Shown: positions 34,873 to 44,437 of the stretch, piece after piece
How the letters are laid out: each line of letters starts with the position of its first letter
How positions within the stretch are numbered: position 1 is the stretch's first letter
Assembly: GCA_049671745.1 (NCBI GenBank)
Contig: JBATVL010000059.1
Location: forward strand, 76,259 to 140,258
Length of the DNA stretch: 64,000 nt
DNA from: SNAP01 sp049671745
Lineage (GTDB): Bacteria; Bacteroidota; Bacteroidia; Bacteroidales; Marinifilaceae
Reading direction: 5' to 3'
Position numbers and translations under genes: made by a program
The notes under the pieces: generated by a model
The model's database searches: none
Told to the model about the DNA's origin: nothing
The model's input: the letters and a program-made list of their open reading frames with translations, nothing else

Positions 34873-35376
34873 TTACAATGATAATTTTAATATCGGACTG
34901 TTTATTAAGAAAAGTCCAAAGATTATAACTAAACCCATAACTGCTATAATCAATTTTAGGATTGAATTTACTCCTGGTTCTAAAACAGTTTCTTCTATAT
35001 TCAAAGGATTGTAGTAGACTATAACTTTCTTTTCTGGAGGATATTTTATTACAGTTTGAGAAGGTCTTTTTATTGAACAGACATAAATATTGTCACCAAA
35101 AAATATTTTGTCTCCTACGTATTCTTTTCTTTCAATAATATATTTGTATGATACTACAGCTTTAAAGGTTTTTGAACTATTTTGATTACTATCTGATAAT
35201 TGAGTCTGTAATGTAGAAAATATAATTTCTCCATCTGTAGTTTGCCAATTAAGGCTTTTATTTGCTTTTATATATACGCATATTTGATCTATAAAAACAC
35301 AAAAGAAGAGGACGCATAAAGAGCCAATTATTATTATTTCTATATTGTCTATTATGAAATCTATTATATCTTGCAT
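34873..35376 (-). CDS. DUF3592 membrane protein
   Basis: The 167-residue protein has one hydrophobic segment near the N-terminus (IEIIIIGSLCVLFFCVFI) and one near the C-terminus, with a soluble domain between. The DUF3592 pattern is clear: WQTTDGEII, SYKYIIERKEYVGDKIFFG, YPPEKKVIVYYNP, and ETVLEPG. Function is unknown in the family. It is between two CPBP genes on the same strand. A 163-base spacer separates it from the upstream CPBP gene, in which I see no clear promoter. Confidence 0.8.
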   Translation of the reverse strand: MQDIIDFIIDNIEIIIIGSLCVLFFCVFIDQICVYIKANKSLNWQTTDGEIIFSTLQTQLSDSNQNSSKTFKAVVSYKYIIERKEYVGDKIFFGDNIYVCSIKRPSQTVIKYPPEKKVIVYYNPLNIEETVLEPGVNSILKLIIAVMGLVIIFGLFLINSPILKLSL

Positions 35377-35539
35377 TGTTTGTAAGGCTTTGATGTAAAT
35401 ATAGTTAAATTTTGTTGCTTAAGAGTATTTAGGAAATATCCCAAATAGTATGAATTTTAAACGGCTAATCTTAATCAAATAATCTTTCATTATGTATATG
35501 AATATAGTGTACTTTGATATGAGATGGAAAATTAAAATC

Positions 35540-36184
35540 CTACATAAATAGTGTTGGTAATAAATTGATTGAAGCGTGTAATAGAATACTATATTTTATG
35601 CCATAAGATATTCTTGTATATCCCAGAATAACACCCATAGAGATATAAGGCAGAACCATAATAGGATAAAGATAGTAATGTATAGATGCCAAGTCTGGAT
35701 ATTTTCCAATATGCATAAAACCAAATGCGAAGAAGGAAATATAGGTGAAATATTTATAATACTTCTGAAAAAACATAGGCTTTAATTTACTGATGATTAC
35801 ACTTGTAACTAAGATTATTGCTGAAAGTATAACAGGAAGAACAATAATATTACTGCTTAATGTTTTATGTACCATAAGAACTAAAACTATTAATGCACCA
35901 GCAATACTTAATTGAAAATTATATTTGCCTTTTTTAAGCCATAGTCTAAACGAGATCTCTTCTATAATTGGACCTAATATTACAATTAATATAAATTTCT
36001 GATAATAACAGAGGTTATTTATAGTTGTTGCAGGAGGGAGTTTTGTAATAAATAATGTTACTATTGATCCCGTTACTATATTTAGTAATTCTATAACAAA
36101 ATATAGTTTTAAAAAAATATTAATAGTTATATCCTTGTATTCGTCTGTTTGTTTTGGAAAGATAATATTACTTATTATTGACAT
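35540..36184 (-). CDS. CPBP family intramembrane metalloprotease
   Basis: The 214-residue protein has about six hydrophobic segments and the full CPBP set: Glu75-Glu76-Ile-Ser-Phe-Arg80 (EExxxR), FGFMH, and HASIN (HxxxN). These residues bind the catalytic metal inside the membrane. It is related to the gene at 34206-34856 but is more divergent from the fragment at 31.0 kb. It is the last gene of the island, 176 bases from the divergent nfeD. A role in bacteriocin immunity or peptide processing is possible. Confidence 0.82.
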   Translation of the reverse strand: MSIISNIIFPKQTDEYKDITINIFLKLYFVIELLNIVTGSIVTLFITKLPPATTINNLCYYQKFILIVILGPIIEEISFRLWLKKGKYNFQLSIAGALIVLVLMVHKTLSSNIIVLPVILSAIILVTSVIISKLKPMFFQKYYKYFTYISFFAFGFMHIGKYPDLASIHYYLYPIMVLPYISMGVILGYTRISYGIKYSILLHASINLLPTLFM

Positions 36185-36222
36185 TGTGTTAAAGTTTAAA
36201 AAGGAAATGTAATATGTTTTGA

Positions 36223-36230
36223 CAAATATA
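36223..36230 (-). promoter_or_regulatory. -7 element for the CPBP gene
   Basis: On the - strand TATATTTG (36230-36223) fits TAnnTTTG and ends 38 bases before the ATG. No clear -33. Confidence 0.5.
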
Positions 36231-36360
36231 CTCTTTATGTTTTGTTTATTTATTATTGTTTACCTGAAGTCGACTATTTAAAGATTATAGTTATATTTAA
36301 ATATTATAAGCTTTATAATTTGTATAAAGTGACCACGTATAATCTATTTAATATTTAGCT

Positions 36361-37788
36361 ATGAAGAAGCTTTTCTTTTATTTGACTTTTTTATTATTCT
36401 CTTTATCTCTTTTTGCACAAGAGCAAGATACTCTCGTACAAGATGTAAAACAAGACTCTGTTTCCGCCAAAAAGAAAGATCTAGTCTATCGTTTTAATAT
36501 TCGTAGAGAAATTGGTCCGGCTATATGGAGACAAACAAAGCAGGCTTTTGAGGAAGCCAAAGAGTTGAAGGCTGATTATTTTGTGATAAATATGAATACT
36601 TATGGTGGGGCAGTGGTTCAGGCTGATTCTATACGTACTACAATTCTTAATGCTCCTATGCCAGTTTTTGTATTGATAGATAATAATGCGGCTTCTGCGG
36701 GTGCTCTTATCTCTATTGCTTGTGATAAGATTTATATGCGTAAAGGTGCGAATATAGGTGCTGCTACTGTGGTTAATCAAACAGGAGCTGCTATGCCTGA
36801 TAAGTATCAATCTTACATGCGTTCTATTATGCGATCTACTTGTGAGGCTCAAGGAAAAGATACAATTATAAATGGTCAAGATACTATTTTTAGATATAAA
36901 AGAAATCCTTTAATTGCTGAGGCTATGGTTGATCAGCGTCTTGCTGTGAAAGGTATAATTGATACCTCTAAGGTTCTAACTTTTACTCCTGCAGAGGCTA
37001 TTAAAAATGGTTTTTGTGATGGTATGGCTGAAGATATTCCAAGTATGCTTAAAGCGGAGAATGTTGAGGATTATGAGCTTGCTGAGTATAGAGCTTCTGG
37101 CGTTGAGAATATTATTGGTTTACTTGTTAATCCTATTGCTCAGGGCATTCTAATAATGATAATTATAGGAGGTATTTATTTCGAATTTCAAACTCCAGGT
37201 ATAGGATTTCCTATTGCTGCTTCTGCTTTAGCTGCTATTGTTTATTTTTCTCCATTGTATTTAGAGGGCTTAGCGGCAAACTATGAGGTGATAATTTTCG
37301 TAATAGGTGTGGTGCTGCTTGCCGCAGAGATATTTGTGATTCCTGGATTTGGAGTGGCTGGGGTTTTGGGTATTCTTGGCATAGTCACCGGATTGGCTTT
37401 GGCTATGGTTGATAATTATGGTTTTAACTTCGAGGCTAGCGATGCTGAATTAGTGTTTAGAGCTTTTGGAATTGTATTTGTTTCGTCTTTTGCTTCTTTC
37501 GTATGCTCTCTTTATTTGAGTAAGAAACTTTTAGATAATAGGAAGTTAGCTTTTGCTTTGTATGCTGAGCAGAGCCTGGAAGATGGATATGTAGGTGTTG
37601 ATTTATCTTTTTATGAGATGATAGGAAAAGAGGGTTTGGCACAAACAGATCTTAGACCATCAGGTAAAGTAGTTGTTGATACAATTACTTATGATGCTAT
37701 GAGTGTGCATTCTACCTTTATTGATAAAAACTCTAAAATAAAAGTGATTAGATTTGAGACTGGCCAGCTTTATGTTGAAAAGATATAA
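36361..37788 (+). CDS. NfeD family ClpP-class serine protease
   Basis: The 475-residue membrane protein has a signal peptide (cleavage near LFAQ), a ClpP/SppA-like protease domain (about 45-235) with the catalytic serine in NNAASAGALIS and the probable lysine in MPDKYQSYMRS, then four membrane helices (about 250-395), and a C-terminal OB-fold (NfeD). In other bacteria such long NfeD proteins act with stomatin/flotillin-like partners in membrane quality control. No stomatin gene is adjacent. It is the first gene of the core + strand run that extends to mltD. Confidence 0.88.
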   Translation: MKKLFFYLTFLLFSLSLFAQEQDTLVQDVKQDSVSAKKKDLVYRFNIRREIGPAIWRQTKQAFEEAKELKADYFVINMNTYGGAVVQADSIRTTILNAPMPVFVLIDNNAASAGALISIACDKIYMRKGANIGAATVVNQTGAAMPDKYQSYMRSIMRSTCEAQGKDTIINGQDTIFRYKRNPLIAEAMVDQRLAVKGIIDTSKVLTFTPAEAIKNGFCDGMAEDIPSMLKAENVEDYELAEYRASGVENIIGLLVNPIAQGILIMIIIGGIYFEFQTPGIGFPIAASALAAIVYFSPLYLEGLAANYEVIIFVIGVVLLAAEIFVIPGFGVAGVLGILGIVTGLALAMVDNYGFNFEASDAELVFRAFGIVFVSSFASFVCSLYLSKKLLDNRKLAFALYAEQSLEDGYVGVDLSFYEMIGKEGLAQTDLRPSGKVVVDTITYDAMSVHSTFIDKNSKIKVIRFETGQLYVEKI

Positions 37789-37811
37789 GATTGTATAATT
37801 AATTTAAGTTT

Positions 37812-38522
37812 ATGAATTGGGATTTTTTGAATGATATAGTGAATTCTAACGATATTAGTTTTGAAGTTACTGTGTTTAGACTTGCTCTTAGTTTTTTGGC
37901 TGGTGCACTTGTTGGTGCTGACAGGCAAAAACGTATGCATCCTGCTGGTTTGCGTACTCATACTCTTATTTGTATGGGGGCTACTCTAGTTATGATTATC
38001 TCTATTTATATTCCTCAGACATTTATAGATTTTCGTAATGGCGACCCTGGGCGTATTGCTGCTCAGGCTGTTTCTGGTATTGGTTTTCTGGGTGCTGGTG
38101 CTATTATTAAATTTGGGGCAAATGTACGTGGTTTGACTACTGCAGCTTCTATTTGGCTTATATCTACTGTTGGTTTGGCTATTGGTTGCGGTTTGTATCT
38201 TACGTCTTTTGTGTGTTTGATGTTTATCTTGTTTATTTTAAAAGGACTAGATTTTTTAGAGAAACGTTTGTTCTCTGTAACAATTCTTAAATCTTTTATT
38301 ATTGAAGTTAAGGGTGATGTGCATGATAAAGAGTTGTTTACGTCACTTTTTGAGGCCTGCAAAATAAAGATATTGAATACAGATATTTCATATTCTATTG
38401 AAAAAGATATTAAAGTGTATAACTTTGCATTAGAACTTTCGGATAAAGTTGATTTGGAAGAACTCGGTAGAGCTATTGGTCTTAAGAGAGGATTTATTAG
38501 CTATAAGATGTTATCACTATAG
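37812..38522 (+). CDS. MgtC/SapB family membrane protein
   Basis: The 236-residue protein has the MgtC N-terminal domain: FLAGALVGADRQ with the conserved Asp-Arg, AGLRTHTLICMGATLVM, QAVSGIGFLGAGAIIK, and VRGLTTAASIWLISTVGLAIG. Five membrane helices are followed by a small ACT-like cytoplasmic domain. In Salmonella MgtC helps growth at low magnesium and inside macrophages, but the SapB-type members in Bacteroidetes are uncharacterised. It sits 23 bases after nfeD and 11 before cmk. Confidence 0.88.
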   Translation: MNWDFLNDIVNSNDISFEVTVFRLALSFLAGALVGADRQKRMHPAGLRTHTLICMGATLVMIISIYIPQTFIDFRNGDPGRIAAQAVSGIGFLGAGAIIKFGANVRGLTTAASIWLISTVGLAIGCGLYLTSFVCLMFILFILKGLDFLEKRLFSVTILKSFIIEVKGDVHDKELFTSLFEACKIKILNTDISYSIEKDIKVYNFALELSDKVDLEELGRAIGLKRGFISYKMLSL

Positions 38523-38533
38523 ATTAAAATATT

Positions 38534-39232
38534 ATGGAAAAAAGGAAATTAGTTATTGCTGTTGATGGTCATTCTTCATCGGGAAAAAGTACTCTGGCTA
38601 AGGATTTTGCTAAGGAATTGGAATATGCTTTTATAGATACTGGGGCTATGTATAGAACAGTGAGTCTTGCTGCTTCTAGAGCTGGTGTTTTCGGTGAGAA
38701 TAATGAACTGAATCTTCCCCTTTTAAAAGAAATTGTTGAGAATATAGATATAAAATTTACATATAATAGAGAGCTTAAAAAATCTCAAACTTATCTTGAT
38801 GGTGAACTTGTTGAGGATGAGATTCGTTCTTTAGAGGTTTCTAATAAGGTGAGTTATGTTGCTGCTGTTTCTTTTGTGCGTTCACGTTTAGTTGATTTGC
38901 AGAGATCTATGGGTGAAGAGGCTGGAGTTATCATGGATGGTAGAGATATTGGAACGGTTGTTTTTCCAAATGCTGATATTAAACTTTTTGTTACTGCTGA
39001 TGTTGCTATTAGAGCTGAAAGAAGATATAAAGAATTGAAACTTAAGGGTGAAGATGTGAGTCTTCAGGATATTATTGATAATGTTAAGCAGCGTGATTAT
39101 ATAGATGAGAATAGAGATGAGAGTCCTCTTAAAAAGGCCGATGATGCTATTCTTCTTGATACTGGTAAAATGACTCGTGAAAGTCAACTTGACTGGCTTA
39201 TGAAGATTGTTGAAGAAAAGTTAGAAAAATAA
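38534..39232 (+). CDS. cmk: cytidylate kinase
   Basis: The 232-residue kinase phosphorylates CMP and dCMP. It has the P-loop DGHSSSGKSTLAKD, the DTGAMYR motif, GRDIGTVVFPNAD, and a lid with RAERRYKE and QRDYIDENRDESPLKKADDA. Length is typical. It lies in the run between mgtC and ispH with spacings of 11 and 5 bases, so it is surely co-transcribed. Confidence 0.95.
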   Translation: MEKRKLVIAVDGHSSSGKSTLAKDFAKELEYAFIDTGAMYRTVSLAASRAGVFGENNELNLPLLKEIVENIDIKFTYNRELKKSQTYLDGELVEDEIRSLEVSNKVSYVAAVSFVRSRLVDLQRSMGEEAGVIMDGRDIGTVVFPNADIKLFVTADVAIRAERRYKELKLKGEDVSLQDIIDNVKQRDYIDENRDESPLKKADDAILLDTGKMTRESQLDWLMKIVEEKLEK

Positions 39233-39237
39233 ATTAT

Positions 39238-40098
39238 ATGAGAGTTGAAATAGATCCTAATTCAGGCTTTTGTTTCGGTGTGGTGAATGCTATTAATAAA
39301 GCTGAGGAATATCTTAAAGAGGGTGAAAGCCTATATTGTATTGGTGATATTGTGCATAATGCCCATGAAGTTGAGCGTCTAAAAAAGGAGGGGTTAAAAA
39401 CTATTGATCATGATGAATTTGAAAAGATTCATGATTGTAAGGTCTTGCTTAGGGCTCATGGAGAACCCCCTTTGACTTACGAGATTGCTAAAAAAAATAA
39501 TATTGAAATCATTGATGCTTCTTGTCCTGTTGTTTTAAATCTTCAAAAAAGAATTCTTAAAGCTTGGGAAGAGGGTAAAAAAGATAATGTTCAAATTGTT
39601 ATTTATGGTAAGAAGGGACATGCTGAGGTAAATGGTCTTGTTGGTCAGACGAACGGAGAAGCTATAGTTCTTGAGAAATTAGAGGATGCAAATTCTTTAG
39701 ATTTTACTCGTCCAATTTGCCTTTTCTCGCAGACAACTAAGCCTCTTTCGGGTTTTGAACTGCTTTCAAGCTACATAAAGGAGAAAACTAAGAGCTCTAT
39801 TCGCATTTTCGATACCGTTTGCAGAAAGGTTTCTAATAGAATTCCCGAGCTTAGAGAATTCGCTAAAAGTCACGACCTCATTATGTTTGTGAGTGGAGCC
39901 AAGAGTTCTAACGGGAAAATGCTTTTTAATATATGTCGCGAAGAGAATAAAAACACTATCTTTATACAAGGCGCAGAGGAGATAAATCTTGCCCTTTTAG
40001 AGGGTGCAGAATTTGTTGGAATCTGTGGTGCAACTTCCACTCCTCGTTGGGTTATGGACGAGGTGTATGAGAAGATTTGTAAAGCGAATAACATATAA
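39238..40098 (+). CDS. ispH: HMBPP reductase IspH
   Basis: The 286-residue iron-sulphur enzyme makes IPP and DMAPP in the last step of the MEP isoprenoid pathway. The three cluster cysteines lie in SGFCFGVV, DASCPVV and GICGATSTP; RAHGEPP and the HNAHEV histidine are also conserved. The Glu in RAHGEPP (often Val) and DASCP (often DATCP) are acceptable variants. It follows cmk by five bases, a common pairing in Bacteroidetes. Confidence 0.95.
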   Translation: MRVEIDPNSGFCFGVVNAINKAEEYLKEGESLYCIGDIVHNAHEVERLKKEGLKTIDHDEFEKIHDCKVLLRAHGEPPLTYEIAKKNNIEIIDASCPVVLNLQKRILKAWEEGKKDNVQIVIYGKKGHAEVNGLVGQTNGEAIVLEKLEDANSLDFTRPICLFSQTTKPLSGFELLSSYIKEKTKSSIRIFDTVCRKVSNRIPELREFAKSHDLIMFVSGAKSSNGKMLFNICREENKNTIFIQGAEEINLALLEGAEFVGICGATSTPRWVMDEVYEKICKANNI

Positions 40099-40109
40099 TT
40101 AGAATAAAT

Positions 40110-41090
40110 ATGAGGGAAATTAAAAAAGTAGGAGTACTTACCTCTGGTGGAGATGCTCCCGGGATGAATGCGGCTCTTAGAGCGGTAGTGCGTGCAGCAA
40201 TATATAATGGGCTTAAGCCTTATGCTATATTTGAGGGGTATCAGGGATTGATAGATAATAATATTAAATTGATGAAGTCTCACGATGTGAGCAACATCAT
40301 TCAAAGAGGTGGTACTATTCTTAAATCTGCTAGATGTCAAGAGTTTAGAACTGTTGAAGGTAGAGCTAAAGCTGCTAAGACACTTAAAGATAGAGGTATA
40401 GATGCTCTTATCGTTATTGGTGGTGATGGTACATTTACTGGAGCTAGTCTTTTTACTCAAGAGTGCGATATTCCTGTAATTGGAATACCTGGTACTATTG
40501 ATAATGATCTTTACGGTACTGATTGTACTATTGGATATGATACTGCAATTAATACAGTTGTTGAAGCTGTTGATAAGATTCGTGATACTGCTAGTGCTCA
40601 CAATAGATTATTCTTTATTGAGGTAATGGGCCGTGATGCTGGTTTTATTGCTCTTCGTTCTGCTATTGCTTGTGGTGCTGAAGCTGTCTTGATTCCTGAG
40701 ATTAAAACTCATGTTCAAGATCTTGAAGAGTATATTTCTAATGGTTATAAAGCTCATAAATCAAGTGGTATTGTTATTGTGGCTGAAGGCGACAAGAATG
40801 GTGGTGCTTATTTAATAGCTGAACAAATAAATAAAGATAGACCTGATTTTGACATTCGTGTTACTGTTTTAGGTCATATCCAACGTGGTGGTTCTCCTTC
40901 GGCTTTCGATAGAGTTTTAGCTTCTCGTTTGGGTGTTGCTGCTGTTGATGCTCTTTTAGAGGATCAAAAATCTGTTATGGTTGGACTTGTAAACAGCGTT
41001 GTTGTTCATGTTCCTTTTAATAGAGCTATTAAAAATTCTAAACATGTTAATGAGTCATTAATTGCTCTTAATAAAATTTTATCGATATAA
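40110..41090 (+). CDS. pfkA: 6-phosphofructokinase
   Basis: The 326-residue glycolytic enzyme phosphorylates fructose-6-phosphate. It has GGDAPGMNAALRA (nucleotide loop), GGDGTFTGA, PGTIDNDLYGTD with the catalytic aspartate, EVMGRDAGF, and LGHIQRGGSPSAFDR. The glycine-aspartate pattern (GGDGT) marks an ATP-dependent enzyme rather than a pyrophosphate-dependent one. It sits between ispH and priA with spacings of about 11 bases each. Confidence 0.95.
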   Translation: MREIKKVGVLTSGGDAPGMNAALRAVVRAAIYNGLKPYAIFEGYQGLIDNNIKLMKSHDVSNIIQRGGTILKSARCQEFRTVEGRAKAAKTLKDRGIDALIVIGGDGTFTGASLFTQECDIPVIGIPGTIDNDLYGTDCTIGYDTAINTVVEAVDKIRDTASAHNRLFFIEVMGRDAGFIALRSAIACGAEAVLIPEIKTHVQDLEEYISNGYKAHKSSGIVIVAEGDKNGGAYLIAEQINKDRPDFDIRVTVLGHIQRGGSPSAFDRVLASRLGVAAVDALLEDQKSVMVGLVNSVVVHVPFNRAIKNSKHVNESLIALNKILSI

Positions 41091-41102
41091 TTCTTCATTT
41101 GA

Positions 41103-43556
41103 ATGCTTTATGCAGATATAATTCTACCATTTCCATTAGGTGATTATTTCACCTATGGAATACCAGAAAATATCGAGAACTCTGTTGCTGTAGGCAAGAG
41201 GGTTCTTGTACCTTTTGGGGCTAAGCATTTCTATACTGGCTTAGTTCGTAAAATACATTCCAATAAACCTCAGAACTATGAGGTAAAGAATATTCTTCTT
41301 GTTCTTGATAATAAACCTATATTCGATGATAATCACTTGCGCTTGCAAGATTGGATTATGTCGTATTATATGTCTTCTCCTGGTGATGTTTTTAAGGCTT
41401 CTGTTCCTTCTGGTATGCGTCTTGAATCACATACTAATATCTTTCTTAAGAATGAGAATTTCTCGTCCTTAGGTTTAAATGATAAGGAATTAATTATCTG
41501 TAATAAACTTCTTAATGCCTCTAATGTCTCTATTAATGATGTTAATGAATATGTGGATTTGAAGAATGCTATGCCTTATGTGCAATCTCTTATGCATAAA
41601 GGAATTGTGGATATAGAGGAGAAGGTGAGTGCTAGATATAAGGAGAAGAAAAATAAGTATGTACGTTTGTGTGCTAATCTTTCGGAGTGTGAGATTTCTG
41701 CTTTTATGGATTCTCTTTCTAGAGCTAAAGCCCAACAAAAAGTTTTACTTACATATCTTAATTTGTCGCAGAGATTTATTTCTTCACAAGAGAATATTGT
41801 GTTGCAATCTGAGCTTCTTAAGATTTCTTCTTCTACATCATCTGCTCTTAAGGCTTTGTGTGATAAGAATATACTTGAAGTTTATACAGAAACAGTTAGT
41901 CGTTTAGATAATTTTAAAGGGGAAGTGAAACCTTTGCATATTCTTAGTCCTGATCAGCATAATGCTTATGATGAGATTGAACAGGCTTTTAAAGAAAAAG
42001 ATAGTGTGCTTTTGCATGGGGTTACTTCTTCTGGTAAAACAGAGGTTTATACACATCTTATTAATAAATGTATTAAAGAGGGTAAACAGGTTTTGTATCT
42101 CTTGCCTGAGATTTCTTTAACTACACAGATTACTCAGCGTCTACAGTCTTTCTTTGGTGATGAGCTTGCTGTTTATCATTCTAAATTCTCTAATAATGAG
42201 AGAGTGGAGATTTGGAATAGACTTAAGTCCGATAATCCTTATAAATTAGTGTTAGGAGTGCGTTCTTCTTTGTTTTTGCCTTTTAATAATCTTGGACTTA
42301 TTATTATTGATGAGGAGCATGAGGCTTCTTTTAAACAACAAAATCCAGCTCCTCGTTATAATGCTCGAGATGCTGCTCTTGTTTTGGCTAATATATATGG
42401 TGCTAAATGTTTACTTGGTTCGGCTACTCCTTCTATAGAGTCGGCTTTTAATGCCCATAAAAAGAAATATGGATACGTTAAACTTGATAAGAGATATTCG
42501 GGAATTCAGATGCCTGAGATTCTTATTTCTGATTTGGCAAGAGCACGTTTTACTAAGAGCATGAAGGGTGTACTTGCACCTGCTCTTTTTTCTGAAATTA
42601 CTAAAGCTTTGCATAATGGTAAACAAGTTATTCTTTTTCAAAATAGAAGGGGATATGCTTCATATGTACAGTGTTATCAGTGTGCTCAGGTTGTTAAATG
42701 TAAGTTTTGTGACGTGAGTCTAACTTACCATAAATATGATAATAAGCTTATTTGTCATCATTGTGGTTTTTCTCAGGATATGCTTCACACTTGTCCTTCT
42801 TGTGATACTCAGAACTTGGCTATAAAGGGTTTTGGTACTGAGAGAATAGAGGAGGATTTGGCTAAATATTTTCCTGATTATAAGGTCTCTCGTATGGATC
42901 TGGATACGGCTAGTACTAAGCGTAAGTTGGATTCTATTATTGAACGCTTTCAGGATAAGAAGATAGATATCCTTGTTGGTACTCAGATGCTTACTAAGGG
43001 TTTGGATTTTGATAATCTTGCTTTGGTTGGAGTTCTTGATGCCGATTCTTTATTGAATTTCCCTGATTTCCGTTCTTATGAGAGAGCTTATCAATTGCTT
43101 GCTCAGGTGTCTGGTAGAGCTGGTCGTAGAGGTGAAAGAGGTAAGGTTATTATACAAACTAGTCAGGTAGATAATCCTATTCTGAAGTACGTTATTGATA
43201 ATGATTACTCGGCTCTTTATAAGTCGCAAATTAAAGAACGTAAAGAGTTTATTTATCCTCCATTTTATAAGATGATAGAGATAAATATGAAACATATTGA
43301 TCCTCGTTTGCTTAATCATTTTTCTTTTGAATTGGCAATGAGATTAAGAAAAATTTTTGGTATCAGAGTTTTTGGTCCACATGAACCGCTTATTTCTAAG
43401 GTTTATAAATCATATATACGTACCATTTTATTGAAGATAGAAACAAAGAGTTCCTTGTTTAAAGCAAAGACTATTTTGCATAAAGAGACAAAGGATATTT
43501 TATCTGAAAAGAGATTCTCTAAGATTATATTGACTTTTGATGTAGATCCTATGTAA
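41103..43556 (+). CDS. priA: primosomal helicase PriA
   Basis: The 817-residue 3'-5' helicase restarts collapsed replication forks. It has the N-terminal DNA-binding domain (YADIILPFPLGDYFTYGIPE), helicase Walker A GVTSSGKTE, the DEEH box in IIIDEEHEASFKQ, GSATPSIES, paired zinc-binding cysteines (CYQCAQVVKCKFC and CHHCG...CPSC), and the C-terminal helicase lobe (GTQMLTKGLDF, QVSGRAGRRGERG). Length is typical for Bacteroidetes. It is in the core run after pfkA. Confidence 0.95.
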   Translation: MLYADIILPFPLGDYFTYGIPENIENSVAVGKRVLVPFGAKHFYTGLVRKIHSNKPQNYEVKNILLVLDNKPIFDDNHLRLQDWIMSYYMSSPGDVFKASVPSGMRLESHTNIFLKNENFSSLGLNDKELIICNKLLNASNVSINDVNEYVDLKNAMPYVQSLMHKGIVDIEEKVSARYKEKKNKYVRLCANLSECEISAFMDSLSRAKAQQKVLLTYLNLSQRFISSQENIVLQSELLKISSSTSSALKALCDKNILEVYTETVSRLDNFKGEVKPLHILSPDQHNAYDEIEQAFKEKDSVLLHGVTSSGKTEVYTHLINKCIKEGKQVLYLLPEISLTTQITQRLQSFFGDELAVYHSKFSNNERVEIWNRLKSDNPYKLVLGVRSSLFLPFNNLGLIIIDEEHEASFKQQNPAPRYNARDAALVLANIYGAKCLLGSATPSIESAFNAHKKKYGYVKLDKRYSGIQMPEILISDLARARFTKSMKGVLAPALFSEITKALHNGKQVILFQNRRGYASYVQCYQCAQVVKCKFCDVSLTYHKYDNKLICHHCGFSQDMLHTCPSCDTQNLAIKGFGTERIEEDLAKYFPDYKVSRMDLDTASTKRKLDSIIERFQDKKIDILVGTQMLTKGLDFDNLALVGVLDADSLLNFPDFRSYERAYQLLAQVSGRAGRRGERGKVIIQTSQVDNPILKYVIDNDYSALYKSQIKERKEFIYPPFYKMIEINMKHIDPRLLNHFSFELAMRLRKIFGIRVFGPHEPLISKVYKSYIRTILLKIETKSSLFKAKTILHKETKDILSEKRFSKIILTFDVDPM

Positions 43557-43640
43557 CTTATTTTCTTAATAAGTGTATTAAACATATCTTAAATACGTTA
43601 GATTGTTGTATTTTTACATTTATAATCAATTGTCTATTCT

Positions 43641-44426
43641 ATGTCTAAAGTAATTGCCTTTGCAAATCAAAAAGGAGGAGTAGGAAAAACTACCTCAGCT
43701 ATTAATCTTGCCACAAGTCTTGCTGTCTTAGAAAAGAGAGTTCTTTTGGTGGATGCTGATCCTCAAGCAAACACTACTTCTAGTTTCGGATTTGATATAG
43801 AAAAACTAGATAATACTTTGTATGAGTGTATTGTTGAATCTGTATCTATTAAAACTGCCATTCTAAAAACTGAAATAAATAACCTTCATATTCTACCCTC
43901 TAATATTGATCTTGTTGGAGCTGAGATTGAAATGCTTGATCGTAAAGATAGAGAGTTTGTTCTTAAGAAACTTATTTATGATGTGAGAGATGAGTATGAT
44001 TTTATTCTAATTGACTGTTCTCCTTCATTGGGTTTGATCACTGTCAATGTGTTAACAGCTTCGGATTCAGTTATTATTCCTGTTCAGTGTGAGTATTTTG
44101 CTCTTGAGGGTTTAGGTAAACTCTTAAATACTGTTAAACTTATTCAAGCTAGGTTAAATCCGGAACTTAAAATAGAAGGTTTCCTTCTTACTATGTATGA
44201 CTCTCGCTTAAGACTTTCTAATCAGGTGGTTGCAGAGGTTCGTAATCACTTTCATGATATGGTTTTTGAGACTGTTATTAAGCGAAATATAAGACTTGGA
44301 GAAGCTCCCAGTTTTGGTGTTCCTGTTATTCTTTACGATGCAGCTAGTGTTGGTGCAAAGAATTATCTATCTTTAGCCAAAGAGGTTATGAAGAAAAATA
44401 GTGTGAAAGAAGAAGTTAATTGTTGA
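43641..44426 (+). CDS. parA: chromosome partition ATPase ParA (Soj)
   Basis: The 261-residue Walker-type ATPase has the deviant P-loop ANQKGGVGKTTSA, VDADPQANTTS and DCSPSLGLIT. It has no N-terminal helix-turn-helix, which fits the chromosomal type. With ParB it moves the replication origin region. Twelve bases separate it from parB. The 84-base gap after priA has no clear terminator. Confidence 0.94.
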   Translation: MSKVIAFANQKGGVGKTTSAINLATSLAVLEKRVLLVDADPQANTTSSFGFDIEKLDNTLYECIVESVSIKTAILKTEINNLHILPSNIDLVGAEIEMLDRKDREFVLKKLIYDVRDEYDFILIDCSPSLGLITVNVLTASDSVIIPVQCEYFALEGLGKLLNTVKLIQARLNPELKIEGFLLTMYDSRLRLSNQVVAEVRNHFHDMVFETVIKRNIRLGEAPSFGVPVILYDAASVGAKNYLSLAKEVMKKNSVKEEVNC

Positions 44427-44437
44427 AAATATAAGCG

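Noticed and set aside
39870..40601. Long - strand ORF of 243 residues opposite ispH and pfkA
   Set aside because: It is rich in Ser, Ile and Tyr from the complement of well-identified genes and has no recognisable domain.
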